Made by a program: the position numbers and the translations under genes. Shown piece after piece: positions 36,507 to 46,138 of a stretch of DNA of 46,490 nucleotides (position 1 is the first letter of the stretch; the number at the start of each line of letters is the position of its first letter). Under the pieces are notes generated by a model. It saw only the letters and a list, made by a program, of their open reading frames with translations, was not told the DNA's origin and made no database searches. The stretch lies in the NCBI GenBank assembly GCA_003151235.1, contig PLWZ01000072.1, positions 117,904 to 164,393 of the forward strand, written 5' to 3'. Origin of the DNA: Acidimicrobiaceae bacterium (GTDB taxonomy: Bacteria > Actinomycetota > Acidimicrobiia > Acidimicrobiales > RAAP-2).

Positions 36507-37174
36507 TGGCGCCGCGCGTCGGCGTCGTCGTCTTCCCGGGGACCAACTGCGAACACGACGTCGCCTCGGCGTTGGCGCTCGTCGGGGCGGAGCCCACGCT
36601 CCTCTGGCACCGCGACCGGAGCGTCGGAGACGCAGACGCCGTGGTGGTACCCGGCGGGTTCGCGCACGGCGACTACCTGCGTGCCGGAGCCCTCGCCCGC
36701 TTCTCGCCCATCATGGAGGCGGTGAGCACCTTCGCCGCCGCCGGCGGGAGCGTGGTCGGGATCTGCAACGGCTTCCAGGTCCTGACCGAAGCGGGCCTCC
36801 TCCCGGGCGCGCTGCAGAAGAACAGCACGCTCCGCTTCATGTGCGCGCCGGTGGTCGTGACCGTCGCGTCGGACCGCTCCGCGCTCACGGGCGGGATCCC
36901 GGTCGGGACGGAGCTCACGCTCCCGGTCAACAACTTCGACGGGAGCTACGTCTGCGACGCCACCGTCCTCGACGCGCTGCGCGCCGAGGACCGGATCGTT
37001 CTTCGCTACGCCGACAACCCCAACGGCTCGATCGACGACATCGCGGGCATCTGCAACGAGGGTCGCAACGTGGTCGGGCTCATGCCGCATCCCGAGCGGG
37101 CCAGCTCGGAGCTGATCGGATCCGCGGACGGTCTGGTGCTGCTGCGTTCCCTGCTGTCGGTCGCGGTCGCCTGA
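36506..37174 (+). CDS. purQ: FGAM synthase glutaminase subunit
   Basis: Releases ammonia from glutamine for FGAM synthesis. The 222-residue class I glutamine amidotransferase has VGVVVFPGTNCEHDVA, GGFAHGDYLRAGALAR, the nucleophile cysteine in GICNGFQVLTEAGLLPGAL (in part) and the His/Glu pair in GLMPHPERA. It follows purS directly. purL, the third subunit, comes only after 880 bp containing a minus-strand gene and a lower-GC gap. Confidence 0.97.
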   Translation: MAPRVGVVVFPGTNCEHDVASALALVGAEPTLLWHRDRSVGDADAVVVPGGFAHGDYLRAGALARFSPIMEAVSTFAAAGGSVVGICNGFQVLTEAGLLPGALQKNSTLRFMCAPVVVTVASDRSALTGGIPVGTELTLPVNNFDGSYVCDATVLDALRAEDRIVLRYADNPNGSIDDIAGICNEGRNVVGLMPHPERASSELIGSADGLVLLRSLLSVAVA

Positions 37175-37195
37175 CGCTCGCCGCGACCCGGGCGT

Positions 37196-37615
37196 CTAGC
37201 CCCTGGTCCGGGCGACGCCGGCCTTCTGGAGGACAGCCGCACTGACCCCGGCGGTCCGCCAGGTGCCGTAGCTGATGCCCTTGCGGTCCCCGTAAGCGCT
37301 GGCAACCTTCACGAACTGCTTCTCGAGCTCCGCGATGTCCTCGGTGTCGGCGTTGCGGTCCAGCTCTTCTGAAAGATCCTTCTTCTGCTGAATGAGGTGG
37401 AGCCTCGTCAACGGGTCGGCGGTGGCTAGTTCAGCGTCAATGCCTTCTAGCCGCTTTGAGATCGAAGCCGGCGTGCGCCTGCGCCCACGGCGAGGCCGGG
37501 ATGACTCGATTGCCTCGAGGTACCGGCGGACAGCGAGGCCCTCCTCGCGTCCTTTGGCCAGGGCGGCCTTGTGCTCGTCGGTCATCGCATGGCTGGTTGT
37601 CTTGCTCTTCGGCAT
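37196..37615 (-). CDS. Conserved coiled-coil protein of unknown function
   Basis: 139 residues, very basic and soluble. Residues 1-25 are MPKSKTTSHAMTDEHKAALA and so on. Next is a basic patch SSRPRRGRRRTP (about 37-48), which looks like an AT-hook-like or nucleic-acid-binding segment. A long helical coiled coil follows (about 50-100: ISKRLEGIDAELATADPLTRLHLIQQKKDL in pieces). The C-terminal domain is KGISYGTWRTAGVSAAVLQKAGV. I have the impression that relatives are widespread in actinobacteria, but I know no assigned function. It is convergent with purQ (21 bp between stops). A nucleoid-associated role is only a guess. Confidence 0.75.
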   Translation of the reverse strand: MPKSKTTSHAMTDEHKAALAKGREEGLAVRRYLEAIESSRPRRGRRRTPASISKRLEGIDAELATADPLTRLHLIQQKKDLSEELDRNADTEDIAELEKQFVKVASAYGDRKGISYGTWRTAGVSAAVLQKAGVARTRG

Positions 37616-37669
37616 GGTGCCATTCTCGCGTATTCGGTCGAGACAGTCCAAGTCATTTCCGAATTGCAT

Positions 37670-38044
37670 AGGTACCCTCTTGTGCTCACTCGATCACCTG
37701 AGAGCCGGCTGGGCCTGGTTCTCACGGCGATTCTTCCGGACTTCCTTTACGTCATTGATGGCTGTTCTAAGCCGATGAACTGGGAAAGTCATAGAAAGTT
37801 ACCGGTCAGTAGACCATCCGAGACTCCTAGTAATGCGTCAGCTGGATTGACGATCGCCGTGGTGGGATACGTCGGGGATTGTGCACGGAACGGTCCCCAC
37901 GCCGACCGGTTTTGTCCGAATCTTTCGAATTTCTGATCGACGGGAGCCCGGTGCACTGGCCGCCTGCAGCCACCCATTGAACAAGCCGCTTCCCGGTTGG
38001 TGGTCGAGGAGCCGTCCTCACCCCTGATGGTGACGCGGTCCCGG
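37670..38044. other. Lower-GC intergenic region before purL
   Basis: No gene is recognised in about 375 bp. By my count 37681-37920 is about 55% GC and 37741-37800 about 42%, clearly below the neighbouring genes. Open frames here have no family-like sequence. It may hold regulatory sites for purL or the flanking minus gene, or be a decayed insertion. Confidence 0.6.
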
Positions 38045-38050
38045 TAACGT
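38045..38050 (+). promoter_or_regulatory. -10 box of purL (leaderless)
   Basis: TAACGT, exactly 6 bases before the GTG at 38057, with no ribosome binding site. Confidence 0.5.
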
Positions 38051-38056
38051 GGCCCC

Positions 38057-40336
<2,280 letters not shown>

Positions 40337-40344
40337 TCCGAGCT

Positions 40345-41184
40345 TCAGGGGCGCCGTGCGGCCAGCTGCTCGAGCACCTCGTCGGGGACCTTCAGGTCAC
40401 CGCGCCCCGTTCCGACGGCCAGGCCGGGCTTGACCGTCCCGTGGTAGTCGGACCCGCCGGTGGCCACGAGATCGTGGCGGGCGGCCAGCTCCGCCAGCGC
40501 ACGTCGTTGCTCGGGCCGGTAGTTGGCGTAGTGGGCCTCGATCCCGCTGAAACCGGCATCGGCGAGCTCACTAACGGCACGGTCCAGCTCGTCGGGGGGC
40601 AGTTCGAGGGTGAACGGGTGGGCGAGCACGCACACGCCCCCCGACGCCCTGGCCACCTTTGCGATCTCGGCGGGGGAGACCCGGGCCTTCGGAACGAACC
40701 CCGGGCGTCCGTGGGCCAAATAGCGGTCGAATGCGTCGGGGATCGACTCGGCGACCCCCTTGCTCACGAGAATCGCGGCGAAGTGCGGGCGCCCGACGCT
40801 GTCCTCGGTCGAGGCCGCAGCGACAGCCTCCTCGTACGTGATGGGAATGCCGAGGCTGACCAGCAGGTCGACGAGTTGGTGGTTGCGACGGATCCGGTCC
40901 TCGCGGAGCCGAGCCAACTCGTCGTGGAGCGCCCCCTCCTCGCTGTCGATGAAATACACGAGGACGTGGGTGCTCGCCCCGGCGAATGCGCACGAGACCT
41001 CGCACCCCCCGATGAGCTGGATCCCCACCTGGTCGGCCCGTTCCCTGGCTCTGGCCAGCCCGGCCAGGGTGTCGTGATCTGTGAGAGCGAACGCCGAGCA
41101 GCCGGCCGAGGCGGCCAGCTCCGCGATGACCTCGGGCGGATCGGTACCGTCGGAGACGGACGAGTGGACATGCAGATCGATCAC
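40345..41184 (-). CDS. PHP-domain phosphoesterase
   Basis: 279 residues of the PHP family (TrpH/YciV-like, 3',5'-nucleotide phosphatase or 5'-3' exonuclease-like). The metal-binding motifs are DLHVHSSVSDGT (first two histidines), ALTDHDTLAG, GCEVSC, VLAHPF and GGSDYHG, in the expected order, with FSGIEAHYANY and RPHFAAIL as family landmarks. The start is uncertain: GTG 41184 (VIDLHVHSS) is typical for the family, while ATG 41199 adds five residues. It is transcribed against the purine cluster, between purL and purF. Such enzymes can clear pAp or nucleotide mono/diphosphates, which may link it to nucleotide metabolism; that link is inference. Confidence 0.85.
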   Translation of the reverse strand: MIDLHVHSSVSDGTDPPEVIAELAASAGCSAFALTDHDTLAGLARARERADQVGIQLIGGCEVSCAFAGASTHVLVYFIDSEEGALHDELARLREDRIRRNHQLVDLLVSLGIPITYEEAVAAASTEDSVGRPHFAAILVSKGVAESIPDAFDRYLAHGRPGFVPKARVSPAEIAKVARASGGVCVLAHPFTLELPPDELDRAVSELADAGFSGIEAHYANYRPEQRRALAELAARHDLVATGGSDYHGTVKPGLAVGTGRGDLKVPDEVLEQLAARRP

Positions 41185-41351
41185 GGCCCGCCCGACCATA
41201 CTTTGGGCCTGGCACGCGAACGATGGTCGGCCCAAAGCGTCCTTCCAGTGAGAGGGGCTGTGCGAGAATCGAGGCGTCTCCACCGGCTCAGCCAAGCGGT
41301 GCGCCCGGTGACGGCCGGCGCGGCGGAGCGAAGAGGGTCAGAGGGCCGACG

Positions 41352-42863
41352 ATGAAGGAAGCCTGCGGGGTTTTCGGGGTCTACGCGCCCGGCCGATCGG
41401 TGGCCCAACTGACCTTCGACGGCATCTACGCTCTCCAACACCGCGGCCAGGAGTCGGCCGGGATGGCGGTCAGCGACGGCGAGACCATCACGGTCGTGAA
41501 GGACATGGGCCTCGTCGCGACCGTCTTCGACGAGCGCACGCTTTCGGGGCTGAACGGCCACCTGGCCATTGGCCATACCAGGTACTCGACGCATGGGACC
41601 TCCGACTGGAACAACGCCCAGCCCGCCTACCGCCCGGTCGGCCGGGCCGGCTTCGCGCTCGGGCACAACGGCAACCTCACCGAGACGGACACCCTCATCG
41701 AGCAGTCGGGGATGCTCCCGGGCATGACGGCATCGGACAGCGACGTCGTCGCGGGCCTCCTTGCCAGCGCGTTCCCGACCTCGGCCGGTGACCCGGCCGA
41801 CGGCGAACTGGCCGGGGTCATCGAAGAGGTTGTCCCACGCCTCGCCGGAGCGTTCTCCTTCGTCCTCATGGACGCCTCTCACCTCTACGGCGTCCGCGAC
41901 CCCCACGGGTTCAGGCCGCTCTGCCTCGGCCGCCTGGGGCCGTCGGCGCAACCGGAGGGTTGGGTCCTGGCGTCGGAGTCCCCGGCCCTCGACGTCATCG
42001 GGGCCACCTTCGTGCGCGAGCTGCGGCCCGGCGAGATGGTGACGATCGGTCCGAGCGGCGTCCACTCCCGCCAGCTGTTCGGTGACGACCAGGTCGCCGA
42101 CCGCCTCTGCATCTTCGAGTTCGTCTACTTCGCTCGCCCCGACACCAAGTTGCACGGGCGCGAGGTCCACGGTGCGCGTCGCCGGATGGGGGAGCTGCTG
42201 GCCCGACAGGCGCCGGTCGAGGCGGACATGGTGATGGGGGTGCCCGACTCGGGGGTTCCGGCGGCCGAGGGATACGCCCGTGCGGCCAACATCCCCTACG
42301 GGCAGGGGCTGGTGAAGAACCGGTACATCGGCAGGACCTTCATCGACCCCGACCATCAGTCACGGGTCAACAGCGTGCGGCGAAAGCTGAACACACTGCA
42401 CGAGAACATCGACGGCAAGCGCCTCATCGTGGTCGACGACTCCATCGTCCGGAGCACGACGATCCGGGCCGTCGTCGACATGCTCCGAGACGCGGGAGCG
42501 GCCGAGGTGCACCTTCGGATCTCTTCGCCACCGTTCCGCTGGCCATGCTTCTACGGGATCGACACGCCGAGGCGCGAGGAGTTGCTCGCGGCGAACATGG
42601 ACGTCGCCGAGATCGCGCACTATCTCGGCGCGGACTCCCTCGCCTACATCACGCTTGAGAACCTGAAGGAAGCCATCGGGGCGGGGGACGTCGGGTTCTG
42701 CGACGCCTGCCTGACCGGCAAGTACCCGGTGAAGGTGCCGGTGAGCTTCACCGATCACCTGCCCGAGCAGGACCCGGAGGTTCCCGCCTCGAAAACCGTC
42801 GGCGACGGTTCGGACGGCGCCCGTCGGGCCGACCTCCTCCAGGCTGCGCTGCCCGGGGTCTGA
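41352..42863 (+). CDS. purF: Amidophosphoribosyltransferase
   Basis: Commits PRPP and glutamine to purine synthesis. The 503 residues start MKEACGVFGVYAP, so the nucleophile is Cys5 after a four-residue propeptide that must be removed. ALQHRGQESAGMAV and GHTRYSTHG belong to the glutaminase domain. The PRPP loop is RLIVVDDSIVRSTT. Four cysteines that bind the structural 4Fe-4S cluster in the Bacillus-type enzyme appear conserved (LCIFEFVYF, RWPCFYGID and the pair in GFCDACLTG). This suggests oxygen-sensitive control. It is 6 bp from purM. Confidence 0.97.
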   Translation: MKEACGVFGVYAPGRSVAQLTFDGIYALQHRGQESAGMAVSDGETITVVKDMGLVATVFDERTLSGLNGHLAIGHTRYSTHGTSDWNNAQPAYRPVGRAGFALGHNGNLTETDTLIEQSGMLPGMTASDSDVVAGLLASAFPTSAGDPADGELAGVIEEVVPRLAGAFSFVLMDASHLYGVRDPHGFRPLCLGRLGPSAQPEGWVLASESPALDVIGATFVRELRPGEMVTIGPSGVHSRQLFGDDQVADRLCIFEFVYFARPDTKLHGREVHGARRRMGELLARQAPVEADMVMGVPDSGVPAAEGYARAANIPYGQGLVKNRYIGRTFIDPDHQSRVNSVRRKLNTLHENIDGKRLIVVDDSIVRSTTIRAVVDMLRDAGAAEVHLRISSPPFRWPCFYGIDTPRREELLAANMDVAEIAHYLGADSLAYITLENLKEAIGAGDVGFCDACLTGKYPVKVPVSFTDHLPEQDPEVPASKTVGDGSDGARRADLLQAALPGV

Positions 42864-42869
42864 ACGCTC

Positions 42870-43937
42870 GTGGCCTGTGCACCGTCCAAGCGACCGAGTG
42901 CCGGGGCGACGTATGCGGCCGCCGGTGTCGACCTGGCCGCAGCGGACGCGGCCGTCGAGCGCATCGGCAAGCTGGTGTCCTCGACCACCCGACCGGGCGT
43001 GCTCGGATCGATCGGCGGGTTCGGAGGGCTGTTCGCGCTGGACACCGATCGCTACACGCACCCGGTGTTGGTGTCGTCGACCGACGGCGTCGGGACGAAG
43101 CTGCTGGTCGCCCAAGCTGTCGGCCGGTGGGACACCGTCGGCATCGACCTGGTGGCCATGTGTGTGGACGACCTGGTGTGCGTCGGCGCGGAGCCGCTGT
43201 TCTTTCTCGACTATGTGGCCACGGGCCGGCTCGACCCCGATCGGCTCGTCGAGGTGGTCGAAGGGATCGCCGCCGGCTGCCGCCGCGTCGGGTGTGCGCT
43301 AATCGGGGGGGAGACGGCGGAACATCCTGGCGCCATGGCCGACGACGACCTCGACGTCGCCGGGTTCGCGGTGGGCGTGGTCGAACGGGGAGAGGAGCTC
43401 GGAGCGGCCCGGGTTCGCGAAGGTGACGCGCTGGTCGGGCTGCTCTCGCCCGGCCTGCGGTCCAACGGCTACAGCCTTGCTCGACACGTTCTCCTGGAGC
43501 TCGCCGACCGCCCGCTCGAGGGACCGGCGTGGCCGGGCGCTGACCGTTCGCTCGGCGACGAGCTGCTCGATCCGTCGGTGCTCTACACCCCGGCGGTCTT
43601 GAAGGCGATCGAAGACGTCCCCGGTGCGGTGCACGCGTGTGCCCACGTGACCGGCGGAGGGTTGGCCGCCAACCTCTCCCGCGTGCTCCCGCCCGACCGT
43701 GACGCCGTGATCGAACGCAGTTCGTGGGAGGTGCCGAGGATCTTCACGGAGATCGCGCGTCTCGGCCACATCGACGACGCCGAGATGGCGCGCGTGTTCA
43801 ACCTCGGAATCGGCATGGTCCTGATCGTCGACCGGGCGTCGGTCGTGGACGTCCGGGCTGCCGTCGAGCGTGCCGGGGTCCATTCGGTCGAGATCGGCGA
43901 GATGGGCCCGGGCTCCGGATCGGTGGTCGATCGGTGA
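42870..43937 (+). CDS. purM: Phosphoribosylformylglycinamidine cyclo-ligase
   Basis: Converts FGAM to AIR with ATP. The 355-residue protein has TYAAAGVDLAAADAAVERI, VSSTDGVGTKLLVA, GIDLVAMCVDDLVCVGAEPLFFLDY (in part), LIGGETAEHPGAM, LLSPGLRSNGYSLAR and CAHVTGGGLAANLSRVLP, all PurM signatures. The start is a GTG. Its TGA overlaps the pyrE GTG by four bases, so pyrE is coupled to the purine cluster. Confidence 0.97.
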   Translation: MACAPSKRPSAGATYAAAGVDLAAADAAVERIGKLVSSTTRPGVLGSIGGFGGLFALDTDRYTHPVLVSSTDGVGTKLLVAQAVGRWDTVGIDLVAMCVDDLVCVGAEPLFFLDYVATGRLDPDRLVEVVEGIAAGCRRVGCALIGGETAEHPGAMADDDLDVAGFAVGVVERGEELGAARVREGDALVGLLSPGLRSNGYSLARHVLLELADRPLEGPAWPGADRSLGDELLDPSVLYTPAVLKAIEDVPGAVHACAHVTGGGLAANLSRVLPPDRDAVIERSSWEVPRIFTEIARLGHIDDAEMARVFNLGIGMVLIVDRASVVDVRAAVERAGVHSVEIGEMGPGSGSVVDR

Positions 43938-44509
43938 CCGACGTCTCCGGTGGGACGACGACGTTGGACGCGCTCAGGCAGCACCTGCTCGCCCATTCGG
44001 TGCGTCGCGGCACCTTCGTGCTGAAGAACGGCAAGACGAGCGACTGGTTCATCGACTCGAAGCAGACGGTGTGCAGGCCAGAGGCCATGCTCCTCGTGGC
44101 CGACGCGGTTTTGGACCTGATCCCGGACGAGGCGACGGCCATCGGTGGCCTGACGATGGGGGCCGACCCGGTGGCCTTCGTGACAGCGGCCGTTGCGGCG
44201 TCCCGCGGGCGTCCGCTGCGGGCGTTCAGTGTGCGCAAGGAGCCCAAGGACCACGGGGGTGGCGGAAGGATCGCCGGCGCGCTCGATCCGGGCGACAAGG
44301 TGGTGGTGACCGAGGACACGGTCACCAGGGGTTCCTCCTTGCTGGAGGCCGCCAGGGCCGTCCGCGAGGCGGGTGCGGACCCGGTTCTGTTGATCGCGGT
44401 GGTCGACCGCGGCGGCACCGTCGAGGAGATGGCGGCCGCCGAGGGGCTGGTCTTCCGGGCGGTCGTGACCGCCCCGGACCTCGGTTTCCCCTACGAACGC
44501 GGCGGATAG
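43934..44509 (+). CDS. pyrE: Orotate phosphoribosyltransferase
   Basis: Adds PRPP to orotate in pyrimidine synthesis. The 191 residues contain RGTFVLKNGKTSDWFIDSKQT (in part), AIGGLTMGADPVA, FSVRKEPKDHGGGGRIAG with catalytic lysines, and the PRPP loop VVVTEDTVTRGSSLLEA. In that loop TRGSS replaces the commoner TTGGS, so it is somewhat divergent. Fusion of control with the purine genes through the GTGA overlap is noteworthy. The last 53 bp of the gene are repeated imperfectly just after the stop. Confidence 0.92.
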   Translation: MTDVSGGTTTLDALRQHLLAHSVRRGTFVLKNGKTSDWFIDSKQTVCRPEAMLLVADAVLDLIPDEATAIGGLTMGADPVAFVTAAVAASRGRPLRAFSVRKEPKDHGGGGRIAGALDPGDKVVVTEDTVTRGSSLLEAARAVREAGADPVLLIAVVDRGGTVEEMAAAEGLVFRAVVTAPDLGFPYERGG

Positions 44510-44562
44510 TCCGGGCGTTCGCCGCCGCGCCGGATCTCTGCTTCCCCTGCGAACGCGGCGGG
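44454..44562 (+). repeat. Imperfect 53-bp direct duplication at the pyrE 3' end
   Basis: 44454-44506, the end of pyrE, and 44510-44562 align without gaps at 43 of 53 positions by my count, offset by 56 bp. The copy would encode VRAFAAAPDLCFPCERGG, against FRAVVTAPDLGFPYERGG in the gene, but lies beyond the stop codon. Confidence 0.85.
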
Positions 44563-44578
44563 CCGATCGCCGCTTCAG

Positions 44579-44651
44579 TGGTCGGGACCGGCGTCGATCC
44601 GGTGACCTCACGCTTTTCAGGCGCGCGCTCTGCCGACTGAGCTACCCGACC
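44579..44651 (-). tRNA. tRNA-Phe (anticodon GAA)
   Basis: Minus-strand cloverleaf: acceptor arms GGTCGGG / CCCGACC, D-arm GCTCAGTCGGCAGAGC, anticodon stem CGCGC / GCGTG with loop CTGAAAA (anticodon GAA), T-arm ACCGG / CCGGT with loop ATCGACG, which departs from the usual TTC start. Length is 73 bases; CCA is not encoded. Confidence 0.93.
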
Positions 44652-44711
44652 GTGGAGGGCACAGGTTACATTCGCTGGCCACTTGCGCCGGTGGCCGTCG
44701 GCTCGATCACA

Positions 44712-44789
44712 TGGCGGACCTGACGGGATTTGAACCCGCGACCTCCGGCTTGACAGGCCGGCGTGCACTCCAAACTGCACCACAGGTCC
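44712..44789 (-). tRNA. tRNA-Asp (anticodon GTC), CCA encoded
   Basis: Minus-strand cloverleaf: acceptor arms GGACCTG / CAGGTCC, anticodon stem CCGGC / GCCGG with loop CTGTCAA (anticodon GTC), T-loop TTCAAAT, discriminator G and an encoded CCA (44712-44714). It precedes tRNA-Phe on the same strand by 60 bp, a common actinobacterial Asp-Phe pair. Confidence 0.94.
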
Positions 44790-44908
44790 AAGGCGGCGAA
44801 AACACCGACTCCACGGAGTCGTGCCCGACTCCGCGAGGGGCCAAGCATAGGCGAGGCCCGGCGACCCTCCTCTGGGGTAATGGGCCGACTATCCGGGCTG
44901 GCCCTAGG

Positions 44909-45076
44909 TCAGTGCCGCGAACGCCGGTCGGCCCGGCGATGGCCGCGCCCGAAGGCGTAACCGGCCACCCAGAACACGAAGAAGACGGCCGCAACGATCC
45001 ACAGGAGGTGGACGGCGAATCCGGCCCCGGCGAGAGCGAGCGCACCCACGAAGATCACCGCTAGGAGGCAGCCCAT
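44909..45076 (-). CDS. Small two-helix membrane protein (possible)
   Basis: 55 residues starting MGCLLAVIFVGALALAGAGFAV, with two hydrophobic helices (about 3-22 and 23-41) and a very basic tail (GRGHRRADRRSRH). Layout and codon use look real, and it is located between tRNA-Asp and the next gene. However, no ribosome site is clear and the family is not recognised. An in-frame TTG at 45118 would add 14 residues. Confidence 0.45.
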   Translation of the reverse strand: MGCLLAVIFVGALALAGAGFAVHLLWIVAAVFFVFWVAGYAFGRGHRRADRRSRH

Positions 45077-45180
45077 AGAGCAACGGCACCACGGAACGCC
45101 GGCGCTGTCAAACTCCAATTAGATCGAGGAGGCGCCGGGAGGTTCGAGAGCATGACCGGATCACAAGCAAGGTTGACCAC

Positions 45181-46137
45181 ATGAGAGACGTCTCTGAGGT
45201 GGAGAGGTTGCCGAGCGTTCGTCCAGCGGATGGCGGGCTGGACGTCGTGACGGGAGCATTCAGTTACTCGGGTAACGCCATCGCACAGTTGCTGCTTGAC
45301 TCGGGCCGGCGTGTCCGGACACTCACCGGCCATCCCGAGCGAGCGCCCAAGGGTTCGGTGATCTCTGTCCGGCCGCTCGACTTCTCGGACCAGATCGGCC
45401 TTACCGCGTCGCTCGAGGGTGCGACGACGCTCTACAACACCTACTGGGTCCGTTTCGCCCATGGCCCGGTCGACCACGCCCTGGCAGTCGCCAACTCGGC
45501 AACCCTGTTCGAAGCTGCGCGCGTCGCCGGGGTCCAGCGCATCGTGCACGTGAGCATTACGCACCCAAGCATGGACTCGGCCCTGCCGTACTTCCGGGGG
45601 AAGGCATTGGTCGAGGCGGCCCTGGCCGACTCCGGCGTGTCCTACGGGATTCTGCGTCCTGCCATCCTGTTTGGCGGGGACGGGGTGCTCATCAACAACA
45701 TCGCGTGGCTACTCCGCCACCTCCCCGTCTTCGCCATCGGAGGGAGGGGCGACTACCGGATCCGAGCCATTCACATCGATGACCTGGCAAAACTGGCTCT
45801 GGCCAAGGGTCGCGAGCGCCACGACAGCGTGACCGACGCGGTGGGGCCGGAGCGCCCGACATTCGTCGAGCTGGTCGGATCGATTCGCAAGGCAACGGGT
45901 GCCCGGTCGCGCATGGTTCACGTCCCGGGAGCGGTCGTGCCGTTGCTCTCCCGGGTGGTCGGCCTCGCATTGCGCGACGTCCTCCTCACACGCGATGAGT
46001 TCGCGGCCATGGCAGCCGGCTTGGCCGACACGGAGGGGGCGGCCACCGGTTCGACACCATTGTCGACCTGGCTCAGCGCTCACGGCTCCGTGCTCGGGAT
46101 CCGTTACGCCAACGAGATCCACCGGCATTTCGGGTAG
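45181..46137 (+). CDS. NAD(P)-binding NmrA/NDUFA9-like protein
   Basis: An atypical short-chain dehydrogenase of 318 residues. The Rossmann loop VVTGAFSYSGNAIAQLLLDSG (in part) is at residues 22-42. VRTLTGHPER gives the cofactor-specificity strand, and YFRGKALVE contains the YxxxK pair. LRPAILFGGDGVLINNIAWLLRHLP (in part) and IHIDDLAKLAL are typical of this NmrA-like group. The C-terminus appears complete (IRYANEIHRHFG). Substrate unknown; relatives include NADH dehydrogenase subunit-like and epimerase-like proteins. Its stop is directly next to the end of an IS element. Confidence 0.85.
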   Translation: MRDVSEVERLPSVRPADGGLDVVTGAFSYSGNAIAQLLLDSGRRVRTLTGHPERAPKGSVISVRPLDFSDQIGLTASLEGATTLYNTYWVRFAHGPVDHALAVANSATLFEAARVAGVQRIVHVSITHPSMDSALPYFRGKALVEAALADSGVSYGILRPAILFGGDGVLINNIAWLLRHLPVFAIGGRGDYRIRAIHIDDLAKLALAKGRERHDSVTDAVGPERPTFVELVGSIRKATGARSRMVHVPGAVVPLLSRVVGLALRDVLLTRDEFAAMAAGLADTEGAATGSTPLSTWLSAHGSVLGIRYANEIHRHFG

Positions 46138-46138
46138 T

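Noticed and set aside
37571..37936. Possible 121-residue plus-strand gene in the gap before purL
   Set aside because: It starts inside the antisense coiled-coil gene, has no start signal, and its composition changes along its length.
43934..44640. Frameshift in pyrE with coding continuing in another phase
   Set aside because: The 191-residue protein already has all motifs and normal length; the downstream coding pattern is explained by an imperfect duplication.
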